64,000 nucleotides of DNA from Fulvia fulva (Eukaryota > Ascomycota > Dothideomycetes > Mycosphaerellales > Mycosphaerellaceae): positions 1 to 64,000 of the forward strand of contig NC_063016.1 of the NCBI RefSeq assembly GCF_020509005.1. The letters run 5' to 3'. A program made the position numbers and the translations under genes. Every line of letters starts with the position of its first letter. Positions within the stretch are counted from its first letter, which is position 1. Below are positions 54,903 to 63,432 of this stretch, one piece after another. The notes under the pieces were generated by a model, which was given only the letters and a program-made list of their open reading frames with translations, had not been told where the DNA came from and searched no databases.

Positions 54903-55137
54903 TGTTGAACAGGTACGGGTGGATGGCAGCGGAGTGGAGTAAGAGATCAATCTTCAACTGACTAATAGCACGAGCATGCAGCAATATATCAGGAACCAAT
55001 ATGTTGATTGTGTTGGATGTCTATCTAAGCTAAAGGGGAGAGAAGGTATCTCCCTACAAGCTGAGTCATTGTGGATGCCTCAGGCTGCCAGATCACTTCC
55101 TGATTGTTGACTCCCTTTGAGATGCTACATCTTAACA
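54903..55137 (-). repeat. Copia C7 5' LTR
   Basis: 235 bp, appears identical to 49523-49757. Confidence 0.96.
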
Positions 55138-55503
55138 TAAAGCTTCCTATAACTCTATAACCTTAACGGTACCGCTATCTTCGAATAGTATTAGGTCCTA
55201 TAGCTCTTTAGATACTTATATAATAGTGCCTATAACGGAGGCCTTCGTAGACTTCGTAAATCGCTACGACTCTCTCGGTATCTAATATAGCGAGGACGAT
55301 AATAGTATAGTAAAGCGTAAGAGCGTAGTAATAGACGACTTAACGACTAACGACGAAGACGACGTTATAGAGGACGAAGTAATAGATAATAACGTAATAG
55401 ATAATAAAGCGGATAATCTAGAGGACGATACGACCTTCGTATAGGCCTACGTCGTAAGGAAGAATACCACTGAGGACAGGCCGATTTTTTGGAGGGGGGG
55501 TGG
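55138..55503 (+). pseudogene. RIP-degraded 3' end of a gypsy-type element
   Basis: Continues F6 after the C7 duplication. One frame, read through RIP-type stops, runs from about 49480 across the C7 site to the G-tract: ...TEAFVDFVNRYDSLGI, then an acidic Asp-rich tail, ending RPIFWRGGW over a G8 tract (55493-55500) placed like the polypurine tract of gypsy B. RIP density falls sharply at about 55465, before the LTR. The protein family of the upstream part is not recognised. No left LTR of this element is in the window. Confidence 0.6.
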
Positions 55504-55673
55504 TGTTACGGGCCTAGGCGGACGTCTAGTGAATGGCAGTCGGTCACGTGACTTGGCACGGGCCGGCCCGCATGCCTCGGCTTGTATATCAACTTTCCGC
55601 ACCTCGTGCTCCTCTTAGATAGCCTGTCTAACAACTTCGTTATTTGCCCTACATCAAGAAAGGCTTCCTTACA
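55504..55673 (+). repeat. Gypsy-type LTR, scarcely RIP-mutated
   Basis: 170 bp, TGTTACGGGCC...CCTTACA, following a G-tract. It resembles the 184-bp LTR of gypsy B in its start, end and middle (CGCACCTCGTGCTCCTCTTAG compared with CGCGCCTCGCGCTCCTCTTTC), so it belongs to a related family. It marks the inner border of the repeat nest; downstream DNA is normal. Confidence 0.72.
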
Positions 55674-55859
55674 GTAGTTAATAAAGTTTTTCTAGTACTT
55701 CTTCTACTACTCTAAGCCGCTTGCGATGCTGTAGTCCCTGAGTCTAGAGTTGGGTAGCCGTCGTGTTCGTCGTTGCAGTCTCAAGATGAGGGAGATCCAG
55801 GAAGACGTAGAGCATGGCTGTCGATTCCTCAATCTGCCACCAGGGTTGCGAAATAAAGA
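55674..55859. other. Short gap without recognised gene
   Basis: Unmutated, balanced-composition DNA. A 20-bp motif at about 55836-55856 (CCACCAGGGTTGCGAAATAA) recurs with few changes at about 55960-55980. No gene seen. Confidence 0.4.
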
Positions 55860-57060
55860 ATGATGGCTCGTACAAGCTCCCGCTCTTTCACCATCGGTAC
55901 AGCACCCTGCCTACTAGCAGCCCGAGAAGAACCACCCACCAGACCCACGGGACAGGATCACCACCAGGGCTGCGAAATAGAATCTACCACTCCAGACGGC
56001 GAAGAAAGTGCTGAAGCTTGGCGGGATTGTGCTGAGTACGGAGCTGTACATGCCAGCACGGATGGAAGTGAAGCAGACACAGCGACATGCTAGAGAGCGA
56101 GGTCTCATTGCATCAAGATACAGAAGAACAGTATCGTGATCACGAGGCAGACAGTCACCCACCGCCCAACGACAGCGAGCGTACCTGCCTACACCTCTCT
56201 TTGCTTCGTGAAGCGATTCTGGAGCTACTGCGTACCTTAGGGTGTCGATATCGTGTCGAAACACGAGACACGCTCCGCGCTTCTTCTGTCCCTGCCTACG
56301 CGGGAGCAACGACCCAATGGCCACGAATGACAGGGTTGTAGAGGACAGACCATGAACTGCCCAAACAGCTGAGGCAACGGCAGAGGCAGTGATTGAGAAC
56401 GCTGCAAACATCATGCCGAACGCAGATGCGCCTGCTTCTCTGGGGGCTCAAGTAGCTACAGACATCACACAGATCGTGACGGTTCATGATCCTGTAGTCG
56501 AGACCGACGCAGCTGTGGCCCCTGTGCCAGAGCCTCGTGCTCCCGTGCCCGAAGAAGCGACAAGGACAACTGCTAATGCCACTAGCAAGGACGTGCCGGG
56601 CGCAGAAGAGATCCGATTGTTACAGGAGCCTCAGACAAAGACGAAACCCCCGGCAAGGAAATCAAGCCTTGGTGCCGGGAGTGTTTGTGAAGCCTTGGCA
56701 CCAGTAGTTCGCGGCTTGGTTGAAGAGCCTTCTGCGGGATTCAGGCAGCCGTGATGATGTGGAAGCATATTTGACGGTGCAGGAGGCCTTTGCAAGCCTC
56801 GACAGTATGTACTCTGATACCCGAGTATGAGTCCACCGTAGCTGATCCAATGCCAAGACTTGATGCATACATCAACCGGAGGATTCATTGACATCGCCAA
56901 AGACATTGCGGATCTGTCGGACTCCCATGGCCAACTCTGACATGGCTGACGAAGTCCGAGACGTGTTCATGACCAGCGTCCTGACCAACATCGGCTCCAT
57001 CTCGCATTGTCTAGAAGCACAGCTGGCAAGGGAGATCTGCGGCCGTGAAGCACTTTGTAT
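55860..57060 (+). pseudogene. Degenerate coding region, unknown protein
   Basis: Protein-like stretches follow each other on the plus strand in changing frames: 55860-56093, 56087-56341 (acidic, DTEEQYRDHEADSHPPP, then LREAILELLRTLG), 56389-56754 (Ala/Pro/Thr-rich, ending VCEALAPVVRGLVEE), then pieces around 56750-56820 (DDVEAYLTVQEAFASLDSMY) and 56880-57060 (FIDIAKDIADLS; ADEVRDVFMTSVLTNIGSIS). They could be exons or a gene broken by several shifts. I favour a pseudogene because most joins lack GT-AG signals. No family recognised. Confidence 0.35.
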
Positions 57061-57132
57061 TTGGGTGAACCTACCATGTAGGTATCGTTTTGGATTACAA
57101 GCGTCCTTTATTAAAGTGTGTGACAATACTCG

Positions 57133-57587
57133 TTATAGCTGGCTAAGTGACCAGACATTTTTGCGCGGAGTGACTCTGCCCACACCAGGACGAGCTGCTA
57201 GCCACTCCCTCATCTCGGAGACGCCTGCAGGGTCGAGTGTGCCGCTCGCACGATACACTTCAGCGTCCAGTAGTATATACTTCTCCGCACGGTACTGGTC
57301 ATCGTCGTACTGTCCTTGACACACTGCGTCTTGTTGTCGAATATCAGAGCTCAGATCCGAGATTGCCTCGAGAACGACCTTTTGACTGTTGCTTCAGCCA
57401 ACTTCTGGTAGCTCACGGAGTTCTGAGGTGACAAGCTGCGCGAGTCGTAGATTCGTATGCTGTCGCGGAAGCTCAACATGACCTGTGAGTGACCGCCAGA
57501 TGCTTTACGAACGTGCTGAGATGTAGCAGACCAATCCTAGATCTTAGGCCTTGGGCGTAGCTTTGCGAAGACGTCCAGGTATTCCAT
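57133..57587 (-). pseudogene. Broken gene for an unknown protein
   Basis: From ATG 57587 (MEYLDVFAKLRPRPKI) the frame meets a TAG at 57539-57537, where a CAG would fit (a RIP-type change), then reads well through KASGGHSQVMLSFRDSIRIYD to about 57380. There the sense shifts frame into EAISDLSSDIRQQDAV...YRAEKYILLDAEVYRASGTLDP, ending at TAA 57135-57133. One stop plus one frameshift suggests recent inactivation; an intron at the shift is possible. A further plausible minus-strand piece lies upstream (57670-57879, with CPKC and several His/Cys). No family recognised. Confidence 0.4.
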
Positions 57588-58442
57588 GTTGTACGGCGAT
57601 GAGGTGAGATCCAGATATGGAGGTCATGTGCGTGTTGAGAATGGCGTGTCCCGTCAGGGCGGTGCGAGGTCACGAAGGTCGCCACTGGAGGAAGCAGGTA
57701 TTTGCATGGTCCGTGTCGTGTTTGCCTTCGATTTCATGGGCAGCAAAGCGCATATCGCGGGCCTGGCACTTCGGACACCCAAAGCGAGAATGTTCGTGTT
57801 GCTTGCAAAGCAGTGAGCCAGTCTTGGCGTTGCATAAACCTGAGATCACAGCACTCGCACCAATGGAAATTGCGTCCAAAAGGAGGAGAGGGCTGTTCTT
57901 TCATCGGCCATCGCGGGAGTATGGGAAGACTCCTGCCGGCGAGAGTCTTGTCCCAGCGTGTAGGAACCCAAAGGGACCTGGGTGAGATACAGCTCGTTCG
58001 CCTGATGACTGCTACGCTGCCGATTTGAATGGCCGACCTTGCTGTATGTTGAGTTTGCTTGGAGTCAGTCGTCTGCTGCCGACTGCGCCAACAGCTCTCA
58101 CCGAGCGCGATGTCATATGCCAGACTAGCCAGGTTGCCGTATCGCCGGGCTATAAAGGAGCTCGAGGAAGTGTCGATGGTGCAGGAAGCTCGACGGCACA
58201 CTGACCCCGCTGTCTAGTTCTAGTGGCACCCGACCATACCCGAACAACAACCCTCCGGAATTCAAGCAACTGGCCATCAATTTCAATCAATTCAAAGACG
58301 AACGGTTTCTTGGGACACATTGCGTAACGCTCCCTAGCCTACCGTAGCCCGTACCTCCAAGACCTCCTCGACGGCAGCGCTGTAAGTTCTACACGATGGT
58401 GCGTCGTTTGTATCGTCGTCCTCCCTAAACGGCACGGCCACG
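57588..58442. other. Region without a confident gene
   Basis: Holds the Cys/His-containing minus-strand piece at 57670-57879 and overlapping ORFs on both strands that I cannot separate from chance. The last 100 bp are the likely promoter/5' UTR of the lipase-like gene. Confidence 0.35.
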
Positions 58443-59888
58443 ATGCCCTGGACACCTCCGCCCCCATACGAGCGACGCGACGCCCACCCTCCACTCCGAG
58501 CACCGGCACGATGCGCGCACGACTATCGCGATGCGCAGGACCGCGTGAAACAGGCGGCGCATACCTCGGCGGTCGACACCACGAGGCCGCAAGAGCGGGC
58601 ATGGAAGAGCAGCACGCAGCCCATCGCACAATCAAATCTCGGTCGCTTCAATGACTGTCCCATCGTCGGCTCCATGATCCGCGGGGCTGCGGTATGCGAC
58701 CGCGTTGCAGTCAGCTTGAACGATGCTCTGGCGCGCCTGGATGGCGACGACGAAGAGGATGACGAGTATGCAGGCACTCGAAGCTTCATGCCAGTCGCGG
58801 TGACCCAACCGCCTGCACTGCACAAGACCTTGTCCGTACTGGACTTTCGCAAAACGTGGCTGTACGCGAATTCGAGACTCCCACCCCACATGCCGCCGAT
58901 GAAGCTCTACCTGGCTACCTGGCAGATCATATGTTCCGCGGCTCAGGCCTCCCGAGAGGTGTACCGCAGGCCGCGAAGAGACGAGAAGACAGAGTATGTA
59001 CAGGCAGACTGGCGGCAAGGCACGAAAGCCATGGTGATCAAGAGCCGACCTGCGGATGACAAGAACCTGATCGTCATTGCCATCCGAGGCAGCAAGTGGA
59101 ACGTTGTGGACTGGGCCGTCAACTTTCGTCCCTCTCCTTCTGAACCCGTAGGCTTTCTGGATGACTCTGGCAACGCTTGTCACGCTGGATTTCTCGAAGT
59201 TGCCAGGGCTATGGTGGCACCGGTAGCTGCTCGTCTGCGGGAACTGCTCGAGCAAAATCCGTCTCGGGCGTCCAGCTCGTTGCTCTTCACCGGCCACAGT
59301 GCGGGCGGTGCAGTCGCCAGTCTCCTCTATATGCATATGATGACCACTCTTGTCGAGACCGAGCTGAACATACTGACTGGTTGCTTCAGGAGAGTGCATT
59401 GCGTCACTTTTGGAACACCTCCATTGTCTTTGTTGCCCTTACAGACTCCATCTGGCCGCAGATACGAGAGGAACATCTTCTACAACTTTGCCAATGAAGG
59501 GGATCCTGTGGTGCGTGCAGACAAGCAATACCTCAGCACCCTCACCAGGATCATCGCCGCTCCATCTCCGTTGTCACACTCGAACACATCACAACAATCT
59601 CTGCGAGAGAAAGTTTCGCGACAAGCTTTCAAGTACGGTAGCAGTCCTCAAGTTTCGATGGTTCCTATGAGATGGACAGTACCGCCTGCCACGCTATCAA
59701 ATGCTGGGCGGATGGTCTTGCTCAGAGAGCAACCGGGTGTGAACGGTTCCATCGAAGCTGTTCAGATCACCGACGAGCAGCTTCGAGATGTCGTCTTTGG
59801 CGACCCTGAGATGCATCACATGGAGCTTTACAAACATCGCGTGGATGAGCTTGCAATTGCCGCAGTGACTGGGCGCGTGATGGGCTGA
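58443..59888 (+). CDS. Class 3 lipase-like alpha/beta hydrolase (481 aa)
   Basis: Probable serine ester hydrolase of the fungal lipase class 3 family. The nucleophile elbow GHSAGG is at residues 284-289 (Ser286). The oxyanion strand VIAIRGS is at 210-217, the acid Asp354 in FANEGDPVVRAD, and the likely catalytic His458/459 in MHHMELY. The order Ser-Asp-His and spacing fit the family. The first 130 residues are polar, Pro- and Asp/Glu-rich, with no signal peptide or clear membrane segment, so an intracellular enzyme is likely; diacylglycerol lipase-like proteins also have such N-terminal parts. Uninterrupted frame with no intron, from the first ATG. It is the first clearly intact single-copy gene inward from the telomere. 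The substrate is unknown. Confidence 0.9.
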   Translation: MPWTPPPPYERRDAHPPLRAPARCAHDYRDAQDRVKQAAHTSAVDTTRPQERAWKSSTQPIAQSNLGRFNDCPIVGSMIRGAAVCDRVAVSLNDALARLDGDDEEDDEYAGTRSFMPVAVTQPPALHKTLSVLDFRKTWLYANSRLPPHMPPMKLYLATWQIICSAAQASREVYRRPRRDEKTEYVQADWRQGTKAMVIKSRPADDKNLIVIAIRGSKWNVVDWAVNFRPSPSEPVGFLDDSGNACHAGFLEVARAMVAPVAARLRELLEQNPSRASSSLLFTGHSAGGAVASLLYMHMMTTLVETELNILTGCFRRVHCVTFGTPPLSLLPLQTPSGRRYERNIFYNFANEGDPVVRADKQYLSTLTRIIAAPSPLSHSNTSQQSLREKVSRQAFKYGSSPQVSMVPMRWTVPPATLSNAGRMVLLREQPGVNGSIEAVQITDEQLRDVVFGDPEMHHMELYKHRVDELAIAAVTGRVMG

Positions 59889-60590
59889 ACTGTCTTTACT
59901 GGACATGCGATCATATCACGGATCGGCGCGCTCAACCGGGAAGAGAGTTGTCTACACGTGGAGCCAAGCGTTGCGGTATTTCGAAGCCTTGGTCAGATCG
60001 GGTCACGATCTTCGAGGCTGATCGAACGCACTTAGACCCTGACGCAAGGCAGGCACTATCACACACCGATGGATCCGGGTCGCGCATTTGGAGCTAACAT
60101 CATCACCAAGATCTGTTGGGCAATGCCAGGCAACACCTTTGCTGCGCCTGTGTAACACGGCTCGGACGGCGTCAGGAAATAGGCTTTGCCCTCTTCTCAC
60201 CACCATACGGTCTCATCTCCTACTAGTACCTGATGTCCCTGGCTATTCGGCTCGTTGCTATCAGATCCAACTCTGATCGACTCAAGCTTTGTAGCGACTG
60301 GAAGCGTCGAGCTTGCTGCGACTTCATCACGGTCAAGCTCATGGAGACTGACGATGGGATGTTGCTGCGGTGTGGACTGGATTTCTAATGAGGCGAGTAT
60401 TCTGCTGATCCACATTTTCGACAAAGCTCGGCAAAGACCATCAGCTGGGGATTGGTGCGGTCACATCGTGACAGTGACCAAGGCTTAAACATGGCCCCAA
60501 CACAAGAGCTGTCTGTATATGCGAGCTTGGGGAGGCTTCAGTCGCCGTAGCGAACGTGAGTTTGCATCACGTCCTCATCCCACAGCCACA
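59889..60590. other. Intergenic, no gene recognised
   Basis: About 700 bp between the lipase-like gene and the secreted-protein pseudogene. ORFs of 75-77 codons on both strands at 60197-60488 overlap each other and show no recognisable protein. Confidence 0.5.
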
Positions 60591-61248
60591 ATGCAGAACA
60601 TCATCACCCTTGCCCTTGCGGCCGGCGCTCTGGCCTCTGCCATGCCAGAAAAGATACAGACCACCTTCGTTGACCACGTACGCTGCTATGATCAATCAGG
60701 CAGTTCCCGTCTCACAAGCTGACCTTCATGCAGTACAACGATCTTCGCGCCAACCGTCCAGTCGGTCTGTACCACGGCCTGTAGTATGGCGGTGCCATTG
60801 TCGCTGAGAACCGCTTCCCCAACGGCACCCAGTCCGTCGTCCCACACACCGAGCCCAAGTTCGCTAAAGAAACCACCAAGCTCGACTTCTTCCAGCTCGG
60901 CAGCACCACTTTCAACAGCTTCATCCAGCTCGTACGTGGCCCAGGCGTTGCCTCCTTCGACCTGAACAGCCTCTACTACGCCCTCGCCGTCGATGATGGT
61001 ACGACCTACGGTCTCGCCCAAGGTGGCTTATTGCTATTACTAGCTTCAAGGCTACTGGCGAGCAAGTCTCGACCGCCACTTACGCTTTCGCTCCGGAGTC
61101 TTTCAATGAGGCGCCGTTCGCCTATGCTCAGCTGCCTGTTGACTACACCAGGCTGCAGAATATTAGCATCGGCGTTGCGGTTGGGTTTACTGCTACTGAG
61201 AGGACCGCGTTGGTTATTGATGATGTTGCGCACACTAATTTCATATAG
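60591..61248 (+). pseudogene. Small secreted protein gene, inactivated
   Basis: ATG 60591 starts a typical signal peptide (MQNIITLALAAGALASAMP). After 29 codons a 56-bp intron fits (60678-60733, GTACGC...CTGAC...GCAG) and the frame continues YNDLRANRPVGLYHGL, then hits TAG 60782-60784, where CAG (Gln) fits the family. Beyond it the frame reads well (FPNGTQSVVPHTEPK, SFDLNSLYYALAVDDGTTYG) to about 61025, then is shifted by one base; the rest (ITSFKATGEQVSTATYAFAPE ... LVIDDVAHTNFI, stop 61246-61248) is in the next frame. The pattern resembles uncharacterised secreted beta-rich proteins of Dothideomycetes. One RIP-type stop plus one indel make it a pseudogene; a function is not known. Confidence 0.7.
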
Positions 61249-62040
61249 ATACACACTTGAAAGCGATGTAGAGGCGGGATGGTTGAGAGACTCAGGACAA
61301 TACGCAGGACAATAAGAGACTCAGGACAATATATCATCATTTACCTGTGCAAAATGTTCGCTCGCTACACAGACAGATCTGCTGAAGAATCTTCGATCCA
61401 TGGCCTGGTATTAGGACTCGCAGGTGATAATCACTTGTGGTTTCAGCTTCAGTAGGCGCTAATATTTCACTAGCGTCGATCGCAGCCTATGCGGCTTCTC
61501 TTGGGACTTATGTGCCTCAGCTCGACATTCTTGCGGCCAAATCGATATCGCCAACATGACAGATAGATAACTAGGTTTCTGAGGTAAGTTCAATCCGCGT
61601 ACCTGACTAGGGCTGGGAGGTCATTCACACCTTGTATGGAAGTATCGTCCCATGAGGAAAATGCCCTAGAGGGGCGTTTTCCACGAGACTGGGGTTATGG
61701 AGGTGGAATAGCCAATGCACATCAATGCGCAGAGACAATCGCCATGTCAGCGCTCTCTCCCGAAGAACAGAGACATGCGGAGAAGCCAACACCAATTTGC
61801 TCCTGGTGAGACAAGGTGAAGCTCAAGGGACCCTCTGGATCTGGAACATCCACTTGACTTCCAGACATATCTGGAACTAGGCACAAGTCCAAGCAAACAA
61901 TCTTCCGCGTAGCCCCCTGTCAAAATCGCATGTCTTTGTTCAGCCAGACATTCAAGAGTCGACTACGCTGCCAGCAGTTCTTCCGAATAGGTGCCACGAC
62001 CCGACCACGAGGTGCAGAGTATTCATCTGGGCGGCACACA
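61249..62040. other. Intergenic, no gene recognised
   Basis: About 790 bp without convincing ORF. It contains the tandem phrase AGACTCAGGACAATA (61289-61303, repeated near 61317-61331) and an imperfect inverted repeat at 61656-61682. Confidence 0.5.
61656..61682. repeat. Imperfect inverted repeat
   Basis: GGAAAATGCCC, a 5-base loop, then GGGCGTTTTCC: an 11-bp stem with one mismatch (A opposite C on the DNA strand). Role unknown; a hairpin in untranscribed DNA is equally possible by chance. Confidence 0.4.
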
Positions 62041-62176
62041 ATGGCGTCGAGCATGAAGCTGTTCTTGGAGTGGGTCGATCCATAATCCAAACCTTGCGTC
62101 GCGTACTGACCATTACTGTAGAGCTCTACAAGGCGAGCAAGTCTCTCTCGAGGTAGGACCCGACGATAACACCACA

Positions 62177-62974
62177 ATGTACACCCCTTCGAAAGCCATC
62201 CTGTGCAGCGGATCCAGGTGGTTTGACGCGGCGTTCAAAGACGGCCGCTTCCAGGAAAGTCAATCGGGCAGCATTAGGCTTCCAGACGACTGTCCTGAAG
62301 CATTTGGAGCTCTTCTCTACTACGTTCATCAAGACTCTCTCGTGTGGACCACGTGGCCTGAAGACAGCGACGAGTGTGGCGAGCAACTCTGGTTGTGCTT
62401 CAAGGTCTGGCTTCTTGGCGACAAGTACCTTCTGGAGGATCTCCAGAATACTGTCATGGAGAGAATCTGTGCTCTGCTGATCAGTGTCGACTCAGCTGGA
62501 GAGGCGATGCCTGTAGCAGTGGAAGTGCTAGCGATGTGTTACGAGGCCTGCCCGGAGGGCTTACCATTGAGGGTCATCATCGCGGATCACGTTGTCAACA
62601 GAATGAGAAACAGCCCGTCTGCCTTTGCGAGGGCAGGGCCTCTCGCAAGCTTGCCAGCATTCCTGCCACTTCTGCATTCATCAGAGACAGCTCTCCACAC
62701 CAACCCTGATACATTCCCTCGCTACCGTAAGCCACGCGCAAACACGGACTTGCTCTGGATCCCACCTCCAGGCAGCACACCTCAACAAAGCAGTAAACGC
62801 GGCCTGCCAGTCGTGTACAGGAACAACTGGAATGTGCTGCCTACGTGTTGCGAAGTCTGCGGGTTCTGTCTCGAAGAGAGAGAGAGTCCGCGACTCTACT
62901 GTAAGGACCACGCCTCGACCAAGTGTATCTGTACGAAAAGTTTGACTGTGGCTTGTAAAGAGTGTCGTCCGTAG
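62177..62974 (+). CDS. BTB/POZ domain protein with Cys-rich C-terminus
   Basis: BTB/POZ domains mediate dimerisation, often as adaptors for Cullin-3 ubiquitin ligases. Residues 1-110 show the core: SKAILCSGSRWFDAAFKDGRF, IRLPDDCPEAFGALLYYVH, then LWLCFKVWLLGDKYLLEDLQN. The first beta strand (VSLEVGPDDNT) lies in frame just before the ATG at 62177, so the true protein begins upstream. An ATG at 62041 encodes MASSMKLFLEW, like MAAVDTFLEY of the neighbouring gene; joining them needs an intron ending near 62121 (CTGAC, then TAG) or means a frameshift in between. The last 45 residues hold ten Cys (CCEVCGFC ... CICTK ... CKEC) with His, a possible zinc-binding module. 265 aa as annotated. Confidence 0.75.
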   Translation: MYTPSKAILCSGSRWFDAAFKDGRFQESQSGSIRLPDDCPEAFGALLYYVHQDSLVWTTWPEDSDECGEQLWLCFKVWLLGDKYLLEDLQNTVMERICALLISVDSAGEAMPVAVEVLAMCYEACPEGLPLRVIIADHVVNRMRNSPSAFARAGPLASLPAFLPLLHSSETALHTNPDTFPRYRKPRANTDLLWIPPPGSTPQQSSKRGLPVVYRNNWNVLPTCCEVCGFCLEERESPRLYCKDHASTKCICTKSLTVACKECRP

Positions 62975-63432
62975 ATCAGTAGCGATTGGAACATAGGTCA
63001 TAATAGATAGAGTAGCGACCAAGTGTCATAAAGCGCTGTCAAATTGCACTTCAAGTGGCCGTCAGTCGAAGGCACGGCGCAGATGTGAAAAATTTATTCG
63101 GCAGATGACGGACGCGCTGTGACTGATCCGCTGCTGCCACTCACAGTCCCTTCGATTGCACGGCGCATCAGTATAGTCTACAAGTTTCATGCATGTGGCG
63201 TCTGTCACGAGCAGAATTTGACGGTGTTTGGGCAGGGTAGTCTCGTATCCTCATTCACTCAGCCCCCACATTGCACATGAAACGCATATGCCCGCTCGGG
63301 CGGGCATATTTCTTCCATTCTCTTCCTTCTTCACACATCACACTTCCAACTACAACCACCAACGCAAACCACACCCAACCATCACATCCACCAGTACCAC
63401 CTCATACCATCATCGCACCTCGCGCCCGCATC
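62975..63432. promoter_or_regulatory. Intergenic region and likely promoter of the second BTB gene
   Basis: No ORF of note. The part before 63433 is a CT/CA-rich pyrimidine stretch (63310-63420), common before fungal start codons, preceded by a perfect palindrome at 63286-63309. Confidence 0.5.
63286..63309. repeat. Perfect 10-bp-arm palindrome
   Basis: ATATGCCCGC, TCGG, GCGGGCATAT. About 125 bp upstream of the second BTB gene's ATG. Such a symmetric GC-rich site could bind a dimeric regulator (inference). Confidence 0.55.

Larger units (their letters stand above)
49523..55137 (-). mobile_element. Complete copia C7 (family II), coding-competent
   Basis: 5615 bp, two 235-bp LTRs (49523-49757, 54903-55137) that look identical, target duplication TAAAG (49518-49522 and 55138-55142). 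Primer site CCCGGGCTCATAACC at 54888-54902. It is free of RIP and has an intact ORF. Identical LTRs mean a very recent insertion. Its flanks match, so it was not involved in an inversion. Confidence 0.97.

Noticed and set aside
58632..59399. 255-codon minus-strand ORF
   Set aside because: Antisense of the lipase-like gene, whose sense frame has a full catalytic triad.
60692..61021. 109-codon minus-strand ORF
   Set aside because: Antisense of the secreted-protein pseudogene; Glu/Val-rich shadow of the sense frame.
61920..62386. Two minus-strand ORFs (85 and 86 codons) before and over the BTB gene
   Set aside because: Antisense of the BTB first strand and core; the sense frame is conserved in the neighbouring paralogue.
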